From NCBI GenBank assembly GCA_030731175.1, contig JANQUM010000318.1, positions 1-13,801 of the forward strand: a stretch of DNA of 13,801 bases. The letters are read 5' to 3'. The notes beneath the pieces were generated by a model that saw nothing but the letters and a program-made list of their open reading frames with translations, was not told the origin of the DNA and ran no database searches. Origin of the DNA: Spirosomataceae bacterium. GTDB lineage: Bacteria; Bacteroidota; Bacteroidia; Cytophagales; Spirosomataceae. Shown piece after piece: positions 1 through 6,046 of this stretch. Positions within the stretch are counted from its first letter, which is position 1. Each line of letters opens with the position of its first letter. Position numbers and translations under genes: made by a program.

Positions 1-94
1 TGGCTAGGCTCAATGGAATTGTCATCAAGAAGTTTTACTTGAAATTGATCTGCTGGAAAAGTATTCACAACAGAAAGTAAACGGGACCGCCCGA

Positions 95-1471
95 ATGCAA
101 GGAATCGGCGGGAGTTACTCTGCCTTAGGTGGCGATGCAACCAATGCGTTTGCTAACCCAGCCGGACTTGGCTTTTACAACCGAAGTGAATTTAGTATCT
201 CACCCAATTTTTCTAACAATAATACCACGAGCGACTACTTGGGTAACTCGTCATCTTTAAGTACTCCGAACACCACAATTGGGCAGGCGGCTTTGATTTT
301 CAATAGTAAAGGAAGAGGTAATTCTAATAAGAAAAGCGGTAGTTTTGCTATAAGCTATAATCGTTTAATTGATTTTAATAACGACTTTAATTATTCAGGA
401 ACGAACCAACGGAGTTCTATAACGGATTCGTTTGCTGAAATTGCGAATGGTTATGGGGCGACCGCTGCCGAGCTAGACGCCGAATTTGATACGGGTCTTG
501 GTAGGGCTTTCTCACCCGCAGGATTATATTATCAATTATTTACTATTGAGCCGATTCAGGGTGGCGGCTACGAAGCATTTGAACTTAGTTCGCCCGTTGA
601 ACAAAACGGACGCTACACCGAAGAGGGTTCTGTTAACCAATGGAATTTAAGTTACGGGGCAAACTTCAACGATAAAACGTATTTAGGTGCATCGTTAGGG
701 ATTCGAACGTTGAGCTACCGTTCGTTGGGTGATCATTCTGAGTTCTTCCCGAACGCAGATGCATTACAAAGGCTCGACTATTTCGATGATTTATCAGTAG
801 AGGGTGCGGGTGTAAACCTGACCGTTGGTGCAATCATTAAAGCAACGCCTACTTTACAGTTTGGGGTCAATGTAACTACGCCGACTGGCATGGCAACTAG
901 AGAAACTTACGTTGAAGGTCTCGCCATCGAATTTGTTCCGAACACTTTCACAACAGATTTTCCACGAGCAGAAACCGCTCCGAATGACTTTAACTTTCGC
1001 ATCACTTCTCCGCTGCGTGGAAGCATCGGAACAACGTTCTTCCTACCGAAGAAACTTGGTTTCCTTTCAGCAGATGTTGAATACGTAGGTTACAGCCGAA
1101 TGAATGTGCGTGATTTGGATGATGAACGTTGGAGTAGTGACCAACTACGTATGATTCAAGATACTTACCGTGACGTGGTGAATCTTAAAGTAGGAGGGGA
1201 GTTGAGGTTCAATAATATCAACGCTCGTGCTGGGGTAAATTATCTCGCAGACCCTTATAGAAACACCACAGGAATTGACCGCTCGGAAACACTATTTACC
1301 GTTGGGGCTGGTTATCGTAACAGTCGCTTTTTCGCAGATGTAGCGGGAGTTTTCAATCAGTTTACTTCGTCTTACACGCCATATACCGTAAATAATCCAG
1401 AAGATTTTGCTTCGGCGAGATTGAACACAAATCGTAATCGTTTAGTGATTTCGGTGGGAGCGTTCTTCTAA
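95..1471 (+). CDS. Outer membrane beta-barrel protein, OMPP1/FadL/TodX-like
   Basis: Likely an outer membrane beta-barrel of the OMPP1/FadL/TodX type; the family imports hydrophobic compounds, but the substrate here cannot be told. The N-terminal part has the family pattern of GIGG, ALGGD and NPAGLGF (residues 3-27), which in FadL-like proteins lies near the start of the mature chain. Many alternating polar/aromatic strands follow, and the chain ends in Phe (VGAFF), as usual for barrel proteins. The ATG at 95 is the first in frame, but it is probably not the true start: no signal peptide follows it, and the codons just upstream (about 26-94) read QEVLLEIDLLEKYSQQ and VNGTAR, which fit a mature N-terminus. 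That upstream reading is closed by TAG at 5-7. The gene is therefore either frameshifted at its 5' end or affected by a sequence error. Family assignment is fairly sure; start and integrity are not. Confidence 0.72.
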   Translation: MQGIGGSYSALGGDATNAFANPAGLGFYNRSEFSISPNFSNNNTTSDYLGNSSSLSTPNTTIGQAALIFNSKGRGNSNKKSGSFAISYNRLIDFNNDFNYSGTNQRSSITDSFAEIANGYGATAAELDAEFDTGLGRAFSPAGLYYQLFTIEPIQGGGYEAFELSSPVEQNGRYTEEGSVNQWNLSYGANFNDKTYLGASLGIRTLSYRSLGDHSEFFPNADALQRLDYFDDLSVEGAGVNLTVGAIIKATPTLQFGVNVTTPTGMATRETYVEGLAIEFVPNTFTTDFPRAETAPNDFNFRITSPLRGSIGTTFFLPKKLGFLSADVEYVGYSRMNVRDLDDERWSSDQLRMIQDTYRDVVNLKVGGELRFNNINARAGVNYLADPYRNTTGIDRSETLFTVGAGYRNSRFFADVAGVFNQFTSSYTPYTVNNPEDFASARLNTNRNRLVISVGAFF

Positions 1472-1488
1472 AAAAAAGGAAGTCTGGA

Positions 1489-1536
1489 TATAACCAAAGC
1501 AGCCCGATGAATATTCATCGGGCTGCTTTGGTTATA
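1489..1536. terminator. Perfect 48-bp palindrome, probable bidirectional terminator
   Basis: The two 24-base arms are exact reverse complements with no spacer: the left arm starts TATAACCAAAGC and the right arm ends GCTTTGGTTATA. It lies 17 bases after the outer membrane protein stop codon and 30 bases beyond the aroK stop, exactly between two convergent genes. Read on the minus strand, a run of eight T follows about 10 bases after the hairpin (A-run at 1471-1478 on the + strand). The + direction has only short T runs. A shared terminator is the simplest reading. Confidence 0.8.
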
Positions 1537-1566
1537 AGGAATTTTGTAGAAACCTTTTACATAATA

Positions 1567-2094
1567 TTACGCTTGCCGCTCGTTCGGAAATTCAGCGTCC
1601 AGAATCCACAAGATGGTGTCGGCATCGGTGTCGCCTTCAATAATGACGTTTGCCTGTTTGTAAATGTCGATTCTTTCGTTGTAGATTTTTTCAACATCTT
1701 TATCGAGCGTATCAGCATTAATGTCAAGCAACGGGCGGTTGTTTCGTCGCGAAGACCGCATCCGCTTTGAAAGCTCGTTCGGTTTTACGTCAAGAAAAAT
1801 GCAAATTCCGTTTGACTTTATGTAATCCAAATTATCGTGAAAGAGGGGCGTTCCGCCGCCAGTGGCAACTACTACTTTACTCTCAGGGGTTATTTTTTTG
1901 AGTTGTTCAGATTCTGCCTTGCGGAAATACTCTTCGCCTTCGAGATTGAAGATTTCCCCAATTTTTTTTCCTTCTGCAACTTCAATTTTAAAATCAAGGT
2001 CAATAAATTCGTAACCGATTTTTTTTGCTAATTGCCTACCCAGCGTACTTTTGCCCGACGAAGGCATACCGAGCATGAAGATATTTTTGGTCAT
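1567..2094 (-). CDS. aroK: Shikimate kinase
   Basis: Phosphorylates shikimate at the 3-hydroxyl with ATP, the fifth step of the cytoplasmic chorismate (aromatic amino acid) pathway. At 175 residues it has the usual length for a single-domain shikimate kinase. Visible motifs are the Walker A loop GMPSSGKST (9-17), the shikimate-binding acid pair in DLD (32-34), Arg58 in EYFRKAE, the GGG of ATGGGTPL (79-81), the lid Arg in RPLL (120-123) and the late NERIDIYKQA (139-148), whose Arg141 matches the C-terminal shikimate-binding Arg. All key residues appear present. It is the last gene of a minus-strand group, 47 bases after the DoxX-like gene, and is followed by the palindromic terminator. The start is the only ATG placed sensibly before the Walker A loop. 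Confidence 0.95.
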   Translation of the reverse strand: MTKNIFMLGMPSSGKSTLGRQLAKKIGYEFIDLDFKIEVAEGKKIGEIFNLEGEEYFRKAESEQLKKITPESKVVVATGGGTPLFHDNLDYIKSNGICIFLDVKPNELSKRMRSSRRNNRPLLDINADTLDKDVEKIYNERIDIYKQANVIIEGDTDADTILWILDAEFPNERQA

Positions 2095-2141
2095 TCTTTG
2101 ATGTATTTCTATTAGTAATGAGGTGAAAATTGATCTGAAAT

Positions 2142-3263
2142 TTACTCAGATAATGCAGCGTTTACAGCAGCCGGAGCGGGTATGTTTGCCTTGCCCCACT
2201 TCTTTTTTACGATACCATTTTCTAACAAGATGATACACGGATTGGTTCGAGCCATTGTCTTTAAAACTTTTTCATCAATGTTGAAAACCGGAGAACTCAA
2301 ATTGCTCGACTTCTTGAAGTTTTCAAACTGTGAACTGACCAATGAAGTTAGGAGCATTGGCTCAACGGACGCATTACTGCTAATAAATGAACTTTCAAGA
2401 GTTTTTATTTTTGAAATTTGTGCGTCAGAAACGCCGTCCGTTTTTTTGAATATCAATAGTAATTTTGCCCCTTCAAAAGTATTTTGAGTCACATCATTGC
2501 CGTCGGCATCACTTACCGAATAATCCGTGATTTTCGGGTTGAGTTTACTTTGGTTCAGAATCTTGGAGTCAACGTATTTGTATTGGTTAGTATCCATCAA
2601 GAACTCGGCGGCGGTGATTTCAGCGTTGGTGTTTTTGTCCAGGAAAGTATATTCAATATCGGGTTTTACTCCAGTTGGCTGCATTTGCTTTTCAATGTTC
2701 AAGCCTTCGGCGTAAGCAAGAAAATCTATCGGAGGAAGGAAGTTTAGGGCGTAAATGCCAATTCCGAAAGCAACCATAGTGCTGACGGCAACGATAACCC
2801 CACTAAAGTTGAGTGACTGATACTTTTTTCGGTAAGCAAATATTACTGCAATTAAAGTAAGGCTGATAACGTCTTTCCAGAATGATGTCCAGGGTTCGAG
2901 TTTTAAAAAATCTCCGAAACATCCGCAATCTGTCACTTTATCAAAAAAAGCAGAATAGAATGTCAGGAAGGTGAAAAAAGTCATCATGCCGATTACTATC
3001 CACGCTGTAATTTTCATACGAAAACTTACCAAAAGAGCAAATCCGAGGATTAGTTCTGTCGCACAAAAAATGAGAGAAAGCGTTTGGGCATTGTGGGCAA
3101 AAAACTCGAAGAAGCCACCGAGAGCGGGTAAATCTGCGGCAAATACCTCGAAGTATTCTTGTAGTTTTAGCCCAGTTCCGTAAGGGTCAACTACTTTTAC
3201 AAAACCAGAAAAGATGAATTCTATTCCTACTAAAATACGGACTGCGTTTGCGAGTAATTTCAT
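2142..3263 (-). CDS. DoxX/MauE-like membrane protein with thioredoxin-like C-terminal domain (BT_3928-type)
   Basis: A 373-residue inner membrane protein. The N-terminal half resembles the DoxX/MauE group, with hydrophobic segments at about 4-23, 60-80, 85-106, 130-145 and 154-174. A Cys pair sits in DCGCFGD (Cys113 and Cys115), after the third segment and before EPWTSFWKD; this CxC-containing stretch is typical of the Bacteroidetes family known as BT_3928. Residues about 200-373 are soluble and resemble a thioredoxin-like fold (LLLIFKK near 268-274, NPCIILLENG at 341-350), but no CxxC active site is visible. By family analogy a redox or membrane-maintenance role is possible; the exact function is unknown. 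It starts 13 bases after the DUF1599 stop codon, so the two are probably co-transcribed. The ATG gives a proper first membrane segment. Confidence 0.85.
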   Translation of the reverse strand: MKLLANAVRILVGIEFIFSGFVKVVDPYGTGLKLQEYFEVFAADLPALGGFFEFFAHNAQTLSLIFCATELILGFALLVSFRMKITAWIVIGMMTFFTFLTFYSAFFDKVTDCGCFGDFLKLEPWTSFWKDVISLTLIAVIFAYRKKYQSLNFSGVIVAVSTMVAFGIGIYALNFLPPIDFLAYAEGLNIEKQMQPTGVKPDIEYTFLDKNTNAEITAAEFLMDTNQYKYVDSKILNQSKLNPKITDYSVSDADGNDVTQNTFEGAKLLLIFKKTDGVSDAQISKIKTLESSFISSNASVEPMLLTSLVSSQFENFKKSSNLSSPVFNIDEKVLKTMARTNPCIILLENGIVKKKWGKANIPAPAAVNAALSE

Positions 3264-3276
3264 TTTGTTGCGTTTG

Positions 3277-3831
3277 TTATTTCAAAGTCAAATCGTTGTT
3301 TTCGAGTTTTATCAAACAGAAAACGGCGTAATTTATAATGTCTTGATAACCGGATTTTACACCTTCTGAAATCAGGGTTTTCCCTTCGTTATCTTCTATT
3401 TGTTTTATGCGTAAAAGCTTCATCAAAATTATATCCGTCATAGAGCTTACCCGCATTTCTCGCCACGCTTCGCCGTAATCGTGGTTTTTATTGAAAAGTA
3501 GCTTAATAACTTCGGTCATTTCTTCGGAATAAAGTTTGGTCAGCATTTCAGTAGGAAGCTCTAACGGAGTTTCTTCTGGTAGTTTTGATTGTATCAACGC
3601 CATGACGCAATAATTGATAATCCCCACAAACTCAGGTTCGATGCCTTCGTTAACTTTACTAACTCCTTTTTCTTGCAAAGTTCTGATACGTTGGGCTTTT
3701 ATGAAAAGCTGATCCGTGATGCTTGGTAGGCGGAGTATTCTCCAGGAAGAACCATAATCGAGGTTTTTTTTCTCAAAAATATCTTGGCATTTTTTAATAA
3801 CCTGTCGATATTCCGCTTCGGTTTGTTTCAT
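3277..3831 (-). CDS. DUF1599 (nucleotide modification associated domain 1) protein with two internal repeats
   Basis: A 184-residue soluble protein of the DUF1599 family, common in Bacteroidetes and of unknown biochemical function. The chain is made of two similar halves. Each has a helix ending in K-N-x-DYG-x-x-W-R (DYG at 25-27 and 118-120, Trp at 30 and 123), then a Ser/Thr-Asp step (SITD, SMTD), a Lys-x-x-Arg-Ile stretch, a Gly-rich linker, and a closing helix with IINYCVMALI (71-80) or IINYAVFCLI (165-174). The 93-residue offset is constant from end to end, so this is an old internal duplication. It is the first gene of the minus-strand group with the DoxX-like gene and aroK. A promoter-like element overlapping the folP start codon would give it a leader of about 27 bases. 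Family name from memory; function not assigned. Confidence 0.85.
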   Translation of the reverse strand: MKQTEAEYRQVIKKCQDIFEKKNLDYGSSWRILRLPSITDQLFIKAQRIRTLQEKGVSKVNEGIEPEFVGIINYCVMALIQSKLPEETPLELPTEMLTKLYSEEMTEVIKLLFNKNHDYGEAWREMRVSSMTDIILMKLLRIKQIEDNEGKTLISEGVKSGYQDIINYAVFCLIKLENNDLTLK

Positions 3832-3837
3832 TTAATC

Positions 3838-3845
3838 TAATTTTG
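3838..3845 (+). promoter_or_regulatory. Candidate folP promoter -7 element
   Basis: TAATTTTG matches the Bacteroidetes -7 consensus TAnnTTTG exactly. It would start transcription near 3852, about 20 bases before the folP ATG at 3872. The -33 box is weak (TTCG near 3817-3820). It faces the candidate minus-strand element at 3865-3872. Confidence 0.5.
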
Positions 3846-3864
3846 GGGCATTGCATTAAACGCA

Positions 3865-3872
3865 CAAAACTA
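3865..3872 (-). promoter_or_regulatory. Candidate promoter -7 element of the DUF1599-DoxX-aroK operon
   Basis: On the minus strand this reads TAGTTTTG, an exact TAnnTTTG match, and it covers the first base of folP. Transcription would start near 3858, giving a leader of about 27 bases to the DUF1599 ATG at 3831. No clear TTTG -33 box is seen; TTTA near 3891-3894 is the nearest candidate. Confidence 0.45.
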
Positions 3873-4708
3873 TGAAAAAAACGCTGAACATAAACGGTCA
3901 CCTCTTTGATTTGTCAACGCCCATGGTAATGGGAATCCTGAACGCCACTCCTGACTCGTTTTATGATAAAAGCCGTATAGGTAGTAATAAAAAATCGCTG
4001 CTTACAGCGATTAATAAAATGGTAGCAGACGGTGTAGATATTATAGATATTGGTGGTTATTCTACCCGTCCTGGAGCAGATGATATTTCTATCGCCGAGG
4101 AAATCAAACGAGTTCTTCCCGTCATAAAATTGGTAAAAGGGCTTTATCCACAAATACCTATTTCTATTGATACATTCAGAAGCGAAGTCGCGGAAGCGGC
4201 TGTAAGTGAGGGGGCGGATATTGTAAACGATATATCTGGCGGCACGTTAGATAAAAAAATGCCCTTAACCGTTGCTAGTCTAAGAGTACCTTATATACTA
4301 ATGCACAATCGTGGCACGCCAAAGGGTATGCAAACTCAGGTAATTTATCAAAACGTAGTGACGGATGTACTTACGGAATTGCAGCAGCGAGTACTTCTAT
4401 TCGAAGAAAAAGGCGTACGGGATATCATTGTAGATGTAGGGTTTGGCTTCGCAAAAAGTACAGACCATAACTTTGAATTATTGAACTCATTAGAGTTTTT
4501 CCAAAACTTAAACCGACCACTGCTAATTGGTGTTTCCCGAAAATCTATGATTTATAAAACGCTGAAAAACTCACCGCAAGATGCCCTGAACGGAACCACC
4601 GCTTTGCACATGTTTGCTCTCATGAAAGGGGCAAACCTACTGCGGGTTCATGATGTGAAAGAAGCGAAAGAGGCCGTGATTTTGTTTGAAAAAATAGTTG
4701 CGGGATAA
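3872..4708 (+). CDS. folP: Dihydropteroate synthase
   Basis: Joins 4-aminobenzoate to the pterin pyrophosphate to give dihydropteroate, in the cytoplasmic folate pathway; it is the sulfonamide target. The 278-residue chain is a normal-length TIM barrel. Motifs appear in order: GILNATPDSFYD (21-32, loop 1 with the pyrophosphate-binding Asn), DIGGYSTRPGAD (59-70, loop 2), SIDTFR (98-103), IVNDISGG (117-124), MHNRGTP (144-150), DVGFGFAKS (188-196, with the catalytic-region Lys195), GVSRKS (220-225) and RVHDVKEA (258-265). No key residue is missing. It stands alone on the + strand, divergent from the DUF1599 operon with a 40-base gap, and is followed by the long non-coding region before rplC. The first ATG gives the expected short N-terminal strand before loop 1. 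Confidence 0.97.
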   Translation: MKKTLNINGHLFDLSTPMVMGILNATPDSFYDKSRIGSNKKSLLTAINKMVADGVDIIDIGGYSTRPGADDISIAEEIKRVLPVIKLVKGLYPQIPISIDTFRSEVAEAAVSEGADIVNDISGGTLDKKMPLTVASLRVPYILMHNRGTPKGMQTQVIYQNVVTDVLTELQQRVLLFEEKGVRDIIVDVGFGFAKSTDHNFELLNSLEFFQNLNRPLLIGVSRKSMIYKTLKNSPQDALNGTTALHMFALMKGANLLRVHDVKEAKEAVILFEKIVAG

Positions 4709-4789
4709 TTTTCGCCGAATAATAATTTTCTTCTCAGTTGTGTTTGCGATAATATTACTGCTACACGGTAAATTTTATTTAGAAACCCA

Positions 4790-4809
4790 TTCTTCCTTTT
4801 CGGGAAGAA
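4790..4809 (+). terminator. Possible folP terminator hairpin
   Basis: TTCTTCC (4790-4796) pairs perfectly with GGAAGAA (4803-4809) around a 6-base loop, 81 bases after the folP stop codon. No T-run follows it on the + strand, so termination here is uncertain. Confidence 0.3.
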
Positions 4810-4997
4810 CACTTACATAATACTAAAAAGTAAATTTTATCAATTATAAAGCGGGATGGATCGAAAAGTCAATTCTGCTTTATGTTTAATGGGTCAAAAT
4901 CCAGCATCGTAAAAGTTAATTCTAATAAACCAGAAATAATATTTTCTGAAAAAGAAGTTTTATTTGGGATAATATTTTCAAATTAGAAAAATAGCTT

Positions 4998-5005
4998 TAT
5001 CTTTG
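4998..5005 (+). promoter_or_regulatory. Candidate promoter P1 of the ribosomal operon leader or a small RNA
   Basis: TATCTTTG is an exact TAnnTTTG -7 match and is followed by CATCCCATTT. The region upstream is very AT-rich, with a weak TTTTCA near 4976-4980 in the -33 zone. Transcription would start near 5011-5013, about 360 bases before rplC. The sequence TTTGCATCCCATTT resembles that at 5322-5336 and 12154-12166. Confidence 0.55.
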
Positions 5006-5011
5006 CATCCC

Positions 5012-5290
5012 ATTTAAGGTAGTCCGCTACTTATAAATAGTCAGATGTAGTCGCTTTCTTCGCGAAACCATACTGATTTCGACCTGCAAATACACCGAGA
5101 TTTTTCTCGAATTAGTTCAATGGTCAAATATTCGCTAAGAATACGTTTACGGGATTGAAACGAGGCAACAAGGAGTCTCCCCATATTTTAAACTCCTTAC
5201 CTGATTACGCTTGAGCGTGCTCGGTTCGTATGCAATAATCAAGTTGGCAGTTGTCAACCGCTGTGTTTATGTGATAATTAATTTTGGTCA
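5012..5290 (+). ncRNA. Candidate structured leader or small RNA upstream of rplC
   Basis: Downstream of P1 there is a series of short stem-loops: AGGTAG/CTACTT closing a TCCG loop (5017-5032), TCGC/GCGA (5051-5065), CGAGA/TCTCG with a TTTT loop (5096-5109), TATTC/GAATA (5129-5143), AAGGAGT/ACTCCTT (5170-5198), ACGC/GCGT (5207-5218) and GTTGGC/GTCAAC (5243-5258). There is no ORF beyond a dozen codons. Some hairpins of this size are expected by chance, but the density and the lack of coding sense suggest a structured transcript. It matches no RNA family that I recognise. Ends are approximate, and it may simply be the 5' leader of the ribosomal mRNA. Confidence 0.4.
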
Positions 5291-5294
5291 CTAC

Positions 5295-5325
5295 TTGGAA
5301 AAGTGCAATTCAATGATGAATTTTG
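5295..5325 (+). promoter_or_regulatory. Candidate promoter P2 directly upstream of rplC
   Basis: TTGG at 5295-5298 and GAATTTTG at 5318-5325 are separated by 19 bases, close to the Bacteroidetes -33/-7 arrangement, although the first base of the -7 box is G rather than T. Transcription would start near 5332, about 43 bases before the rplC ATG. A second exact -7 match, TAATTTTG at 5279-5286, lies 39 bases upstream and could be an alternative. The bases after P2 (GCAGCCCCATTT) closely match those after the rpsH promoter. Confidence 0.5.
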
Positions 5326-5374
5326 CAGCCCCATTTAGAAAACTGGGATTTAAAAGCGAAAACGAATAAAGACG

Positions 5375-5992
5375 ATGTCTGGAATTATCGGAAAAAAAAT
5401 TGGCATGACCACCATTTACGAAAACGGAAAAGCAATTCCGTGTACGTTACTTGAAGCTGGTCCTTGCGTTGTAACGCAAATACGCACAGAAGACAAAGAT
5501 GGCTATAAGGCTATTCAGCTTGCTTTTGGCGAAAAGAAAGAAAAGAATACATCAAAGGCTCTTCAAGGGCACTTTAAGAATGCTTCGACTACGCCAAAGC
5601 GTAAGTTGATTGAATTTAAGGAATTTGAAGATCAGTATACGTTAGGTGATACCATTTCGGTAGCTGACATATTTGCAGAAGGTGAATTTCTTGACGTAAC
5701 GGGTAAAACCAAAGGTCGTGGATTTCAGGGAGTTGTAAAGCGACACGGTTTTGGCGGTGTTGGTCAGTCAACGCACGGTCAGCATAACCGTGGTCGTCAC
5801 CCGGGTTCAATTGGTGCTTGTTCTTATCCATCACGTGTTTTCAAAGGATTACGCATGGGTGGAAGAATGGGAGGCAACAGCGTTACGATTCAGAACTTAG
5901 TGGTTCTTAAAGTAATGGCAGATAAGAACTTGATTGTTATCAGCGGTTCTGTACCTGGTCCTAAGAATACAATCGTTACGCTTCATAAGTAA
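5375..5992 (+). CDS. rplC: 50S ribosomal protein L3
   Basis: Large-subunit protein bound to 23S rRNA near the peptidyl transferase centre; one of the early assembly proteins. The 205 residues begin with the family signature GIIGKKIGMT (3-12). The long loop that reaches toward the active site is seen at about 110-168, with GRGFQGVVKRHGF (114-126), HPGSIGACSYPSRV (142-155) and KGLRMGGRMGG (157-167). The chain ends in VPGPKNTIVTLHK, as usual. It is the first gene of the ribosomal operon here; in most bacteria rpsJ lies just upstream, but none is present. The ATG is preceded by A-rich sequence with no Shine-Dalgarno block, and is 5 bases after a small upstream reading frame (5313-5369). Confidence 0.97.
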   Translation: MSGIIGKKIGMTTIYENGKAIPCTLLEAGPCVVTQIRTEDKDGYKAIQLAFGEKKEKNTSKALQGHFKNASTTPKRKLIEFKEFEDQYTLGDTISVADIFAEGEFLDVTGKTKGRGFQGVVKRHGFGGVGQSTHGQHNRGRHPGSIGACSYPSRVFKGLRMGGRMGGNSVTIQNLVVLKVMADKNLIVISGSVPGPKNTIVTLHK

Positions 5993-6046
5993 GAAGTAAA
6001 CAAATAAGGTCGAAGTCAACGACATCGAAAAAACGACAAATAAGCA

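Larger units (their letters stand above)
4709..5374. other. Intergenic control region between folP and rplC, no protein gene
   Basis: This 666-base stretch has no convincing ORF. The first part (4709-4997) is AT-rich, with a 7-bp hairpin at 4790-4809 and two pairs of direct repeats: GTAAATTTTAT at 4768 and 4830, and ATAATATTTTC at 4936 and 4969. The second part starts with a promoter-like element at 4998-5005, continues with a less AT-rich stretch rich in short hairpins (5016-5258), and ends with further promoter-like elements just before rplC. No sequence resembling rpsJ, a tRNA, tmRNA, SRP RNA or RNase P RNA was recognised. Confidence 0.7.

Noticed and set aside
1507..1770. + strand ORF antisense to aroK
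   Set aside because: It begins inside the palindromic terminator and lies opposite a gene with complete shikimate kinase motifs; it is a shadow frame.
4856..4912. 18-codon ORF (MDRKVNSALCLMGQNPAS) between folP and P1
   Set aside because: No supporting context, no promoter-like element before it, and a length expected by chance.
5152..5161. GGATTGAAAC, resembling the end of some CRISPR repeats
   Set aside because: It occurs once, there is no repeat-spacer periodicity, and no cas gene is in the window.
5105..5165. tRNA-like sequence (AGTTCAATGGT like a D-arm, then a TATTC/GAATA stem)
   Set aside because: The putative anticodon loop has only 5 bases, there is no U33 and no GTTC-type T-loop, and the acceptor pairing is only 4 bp. 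Not a tRNA gene.
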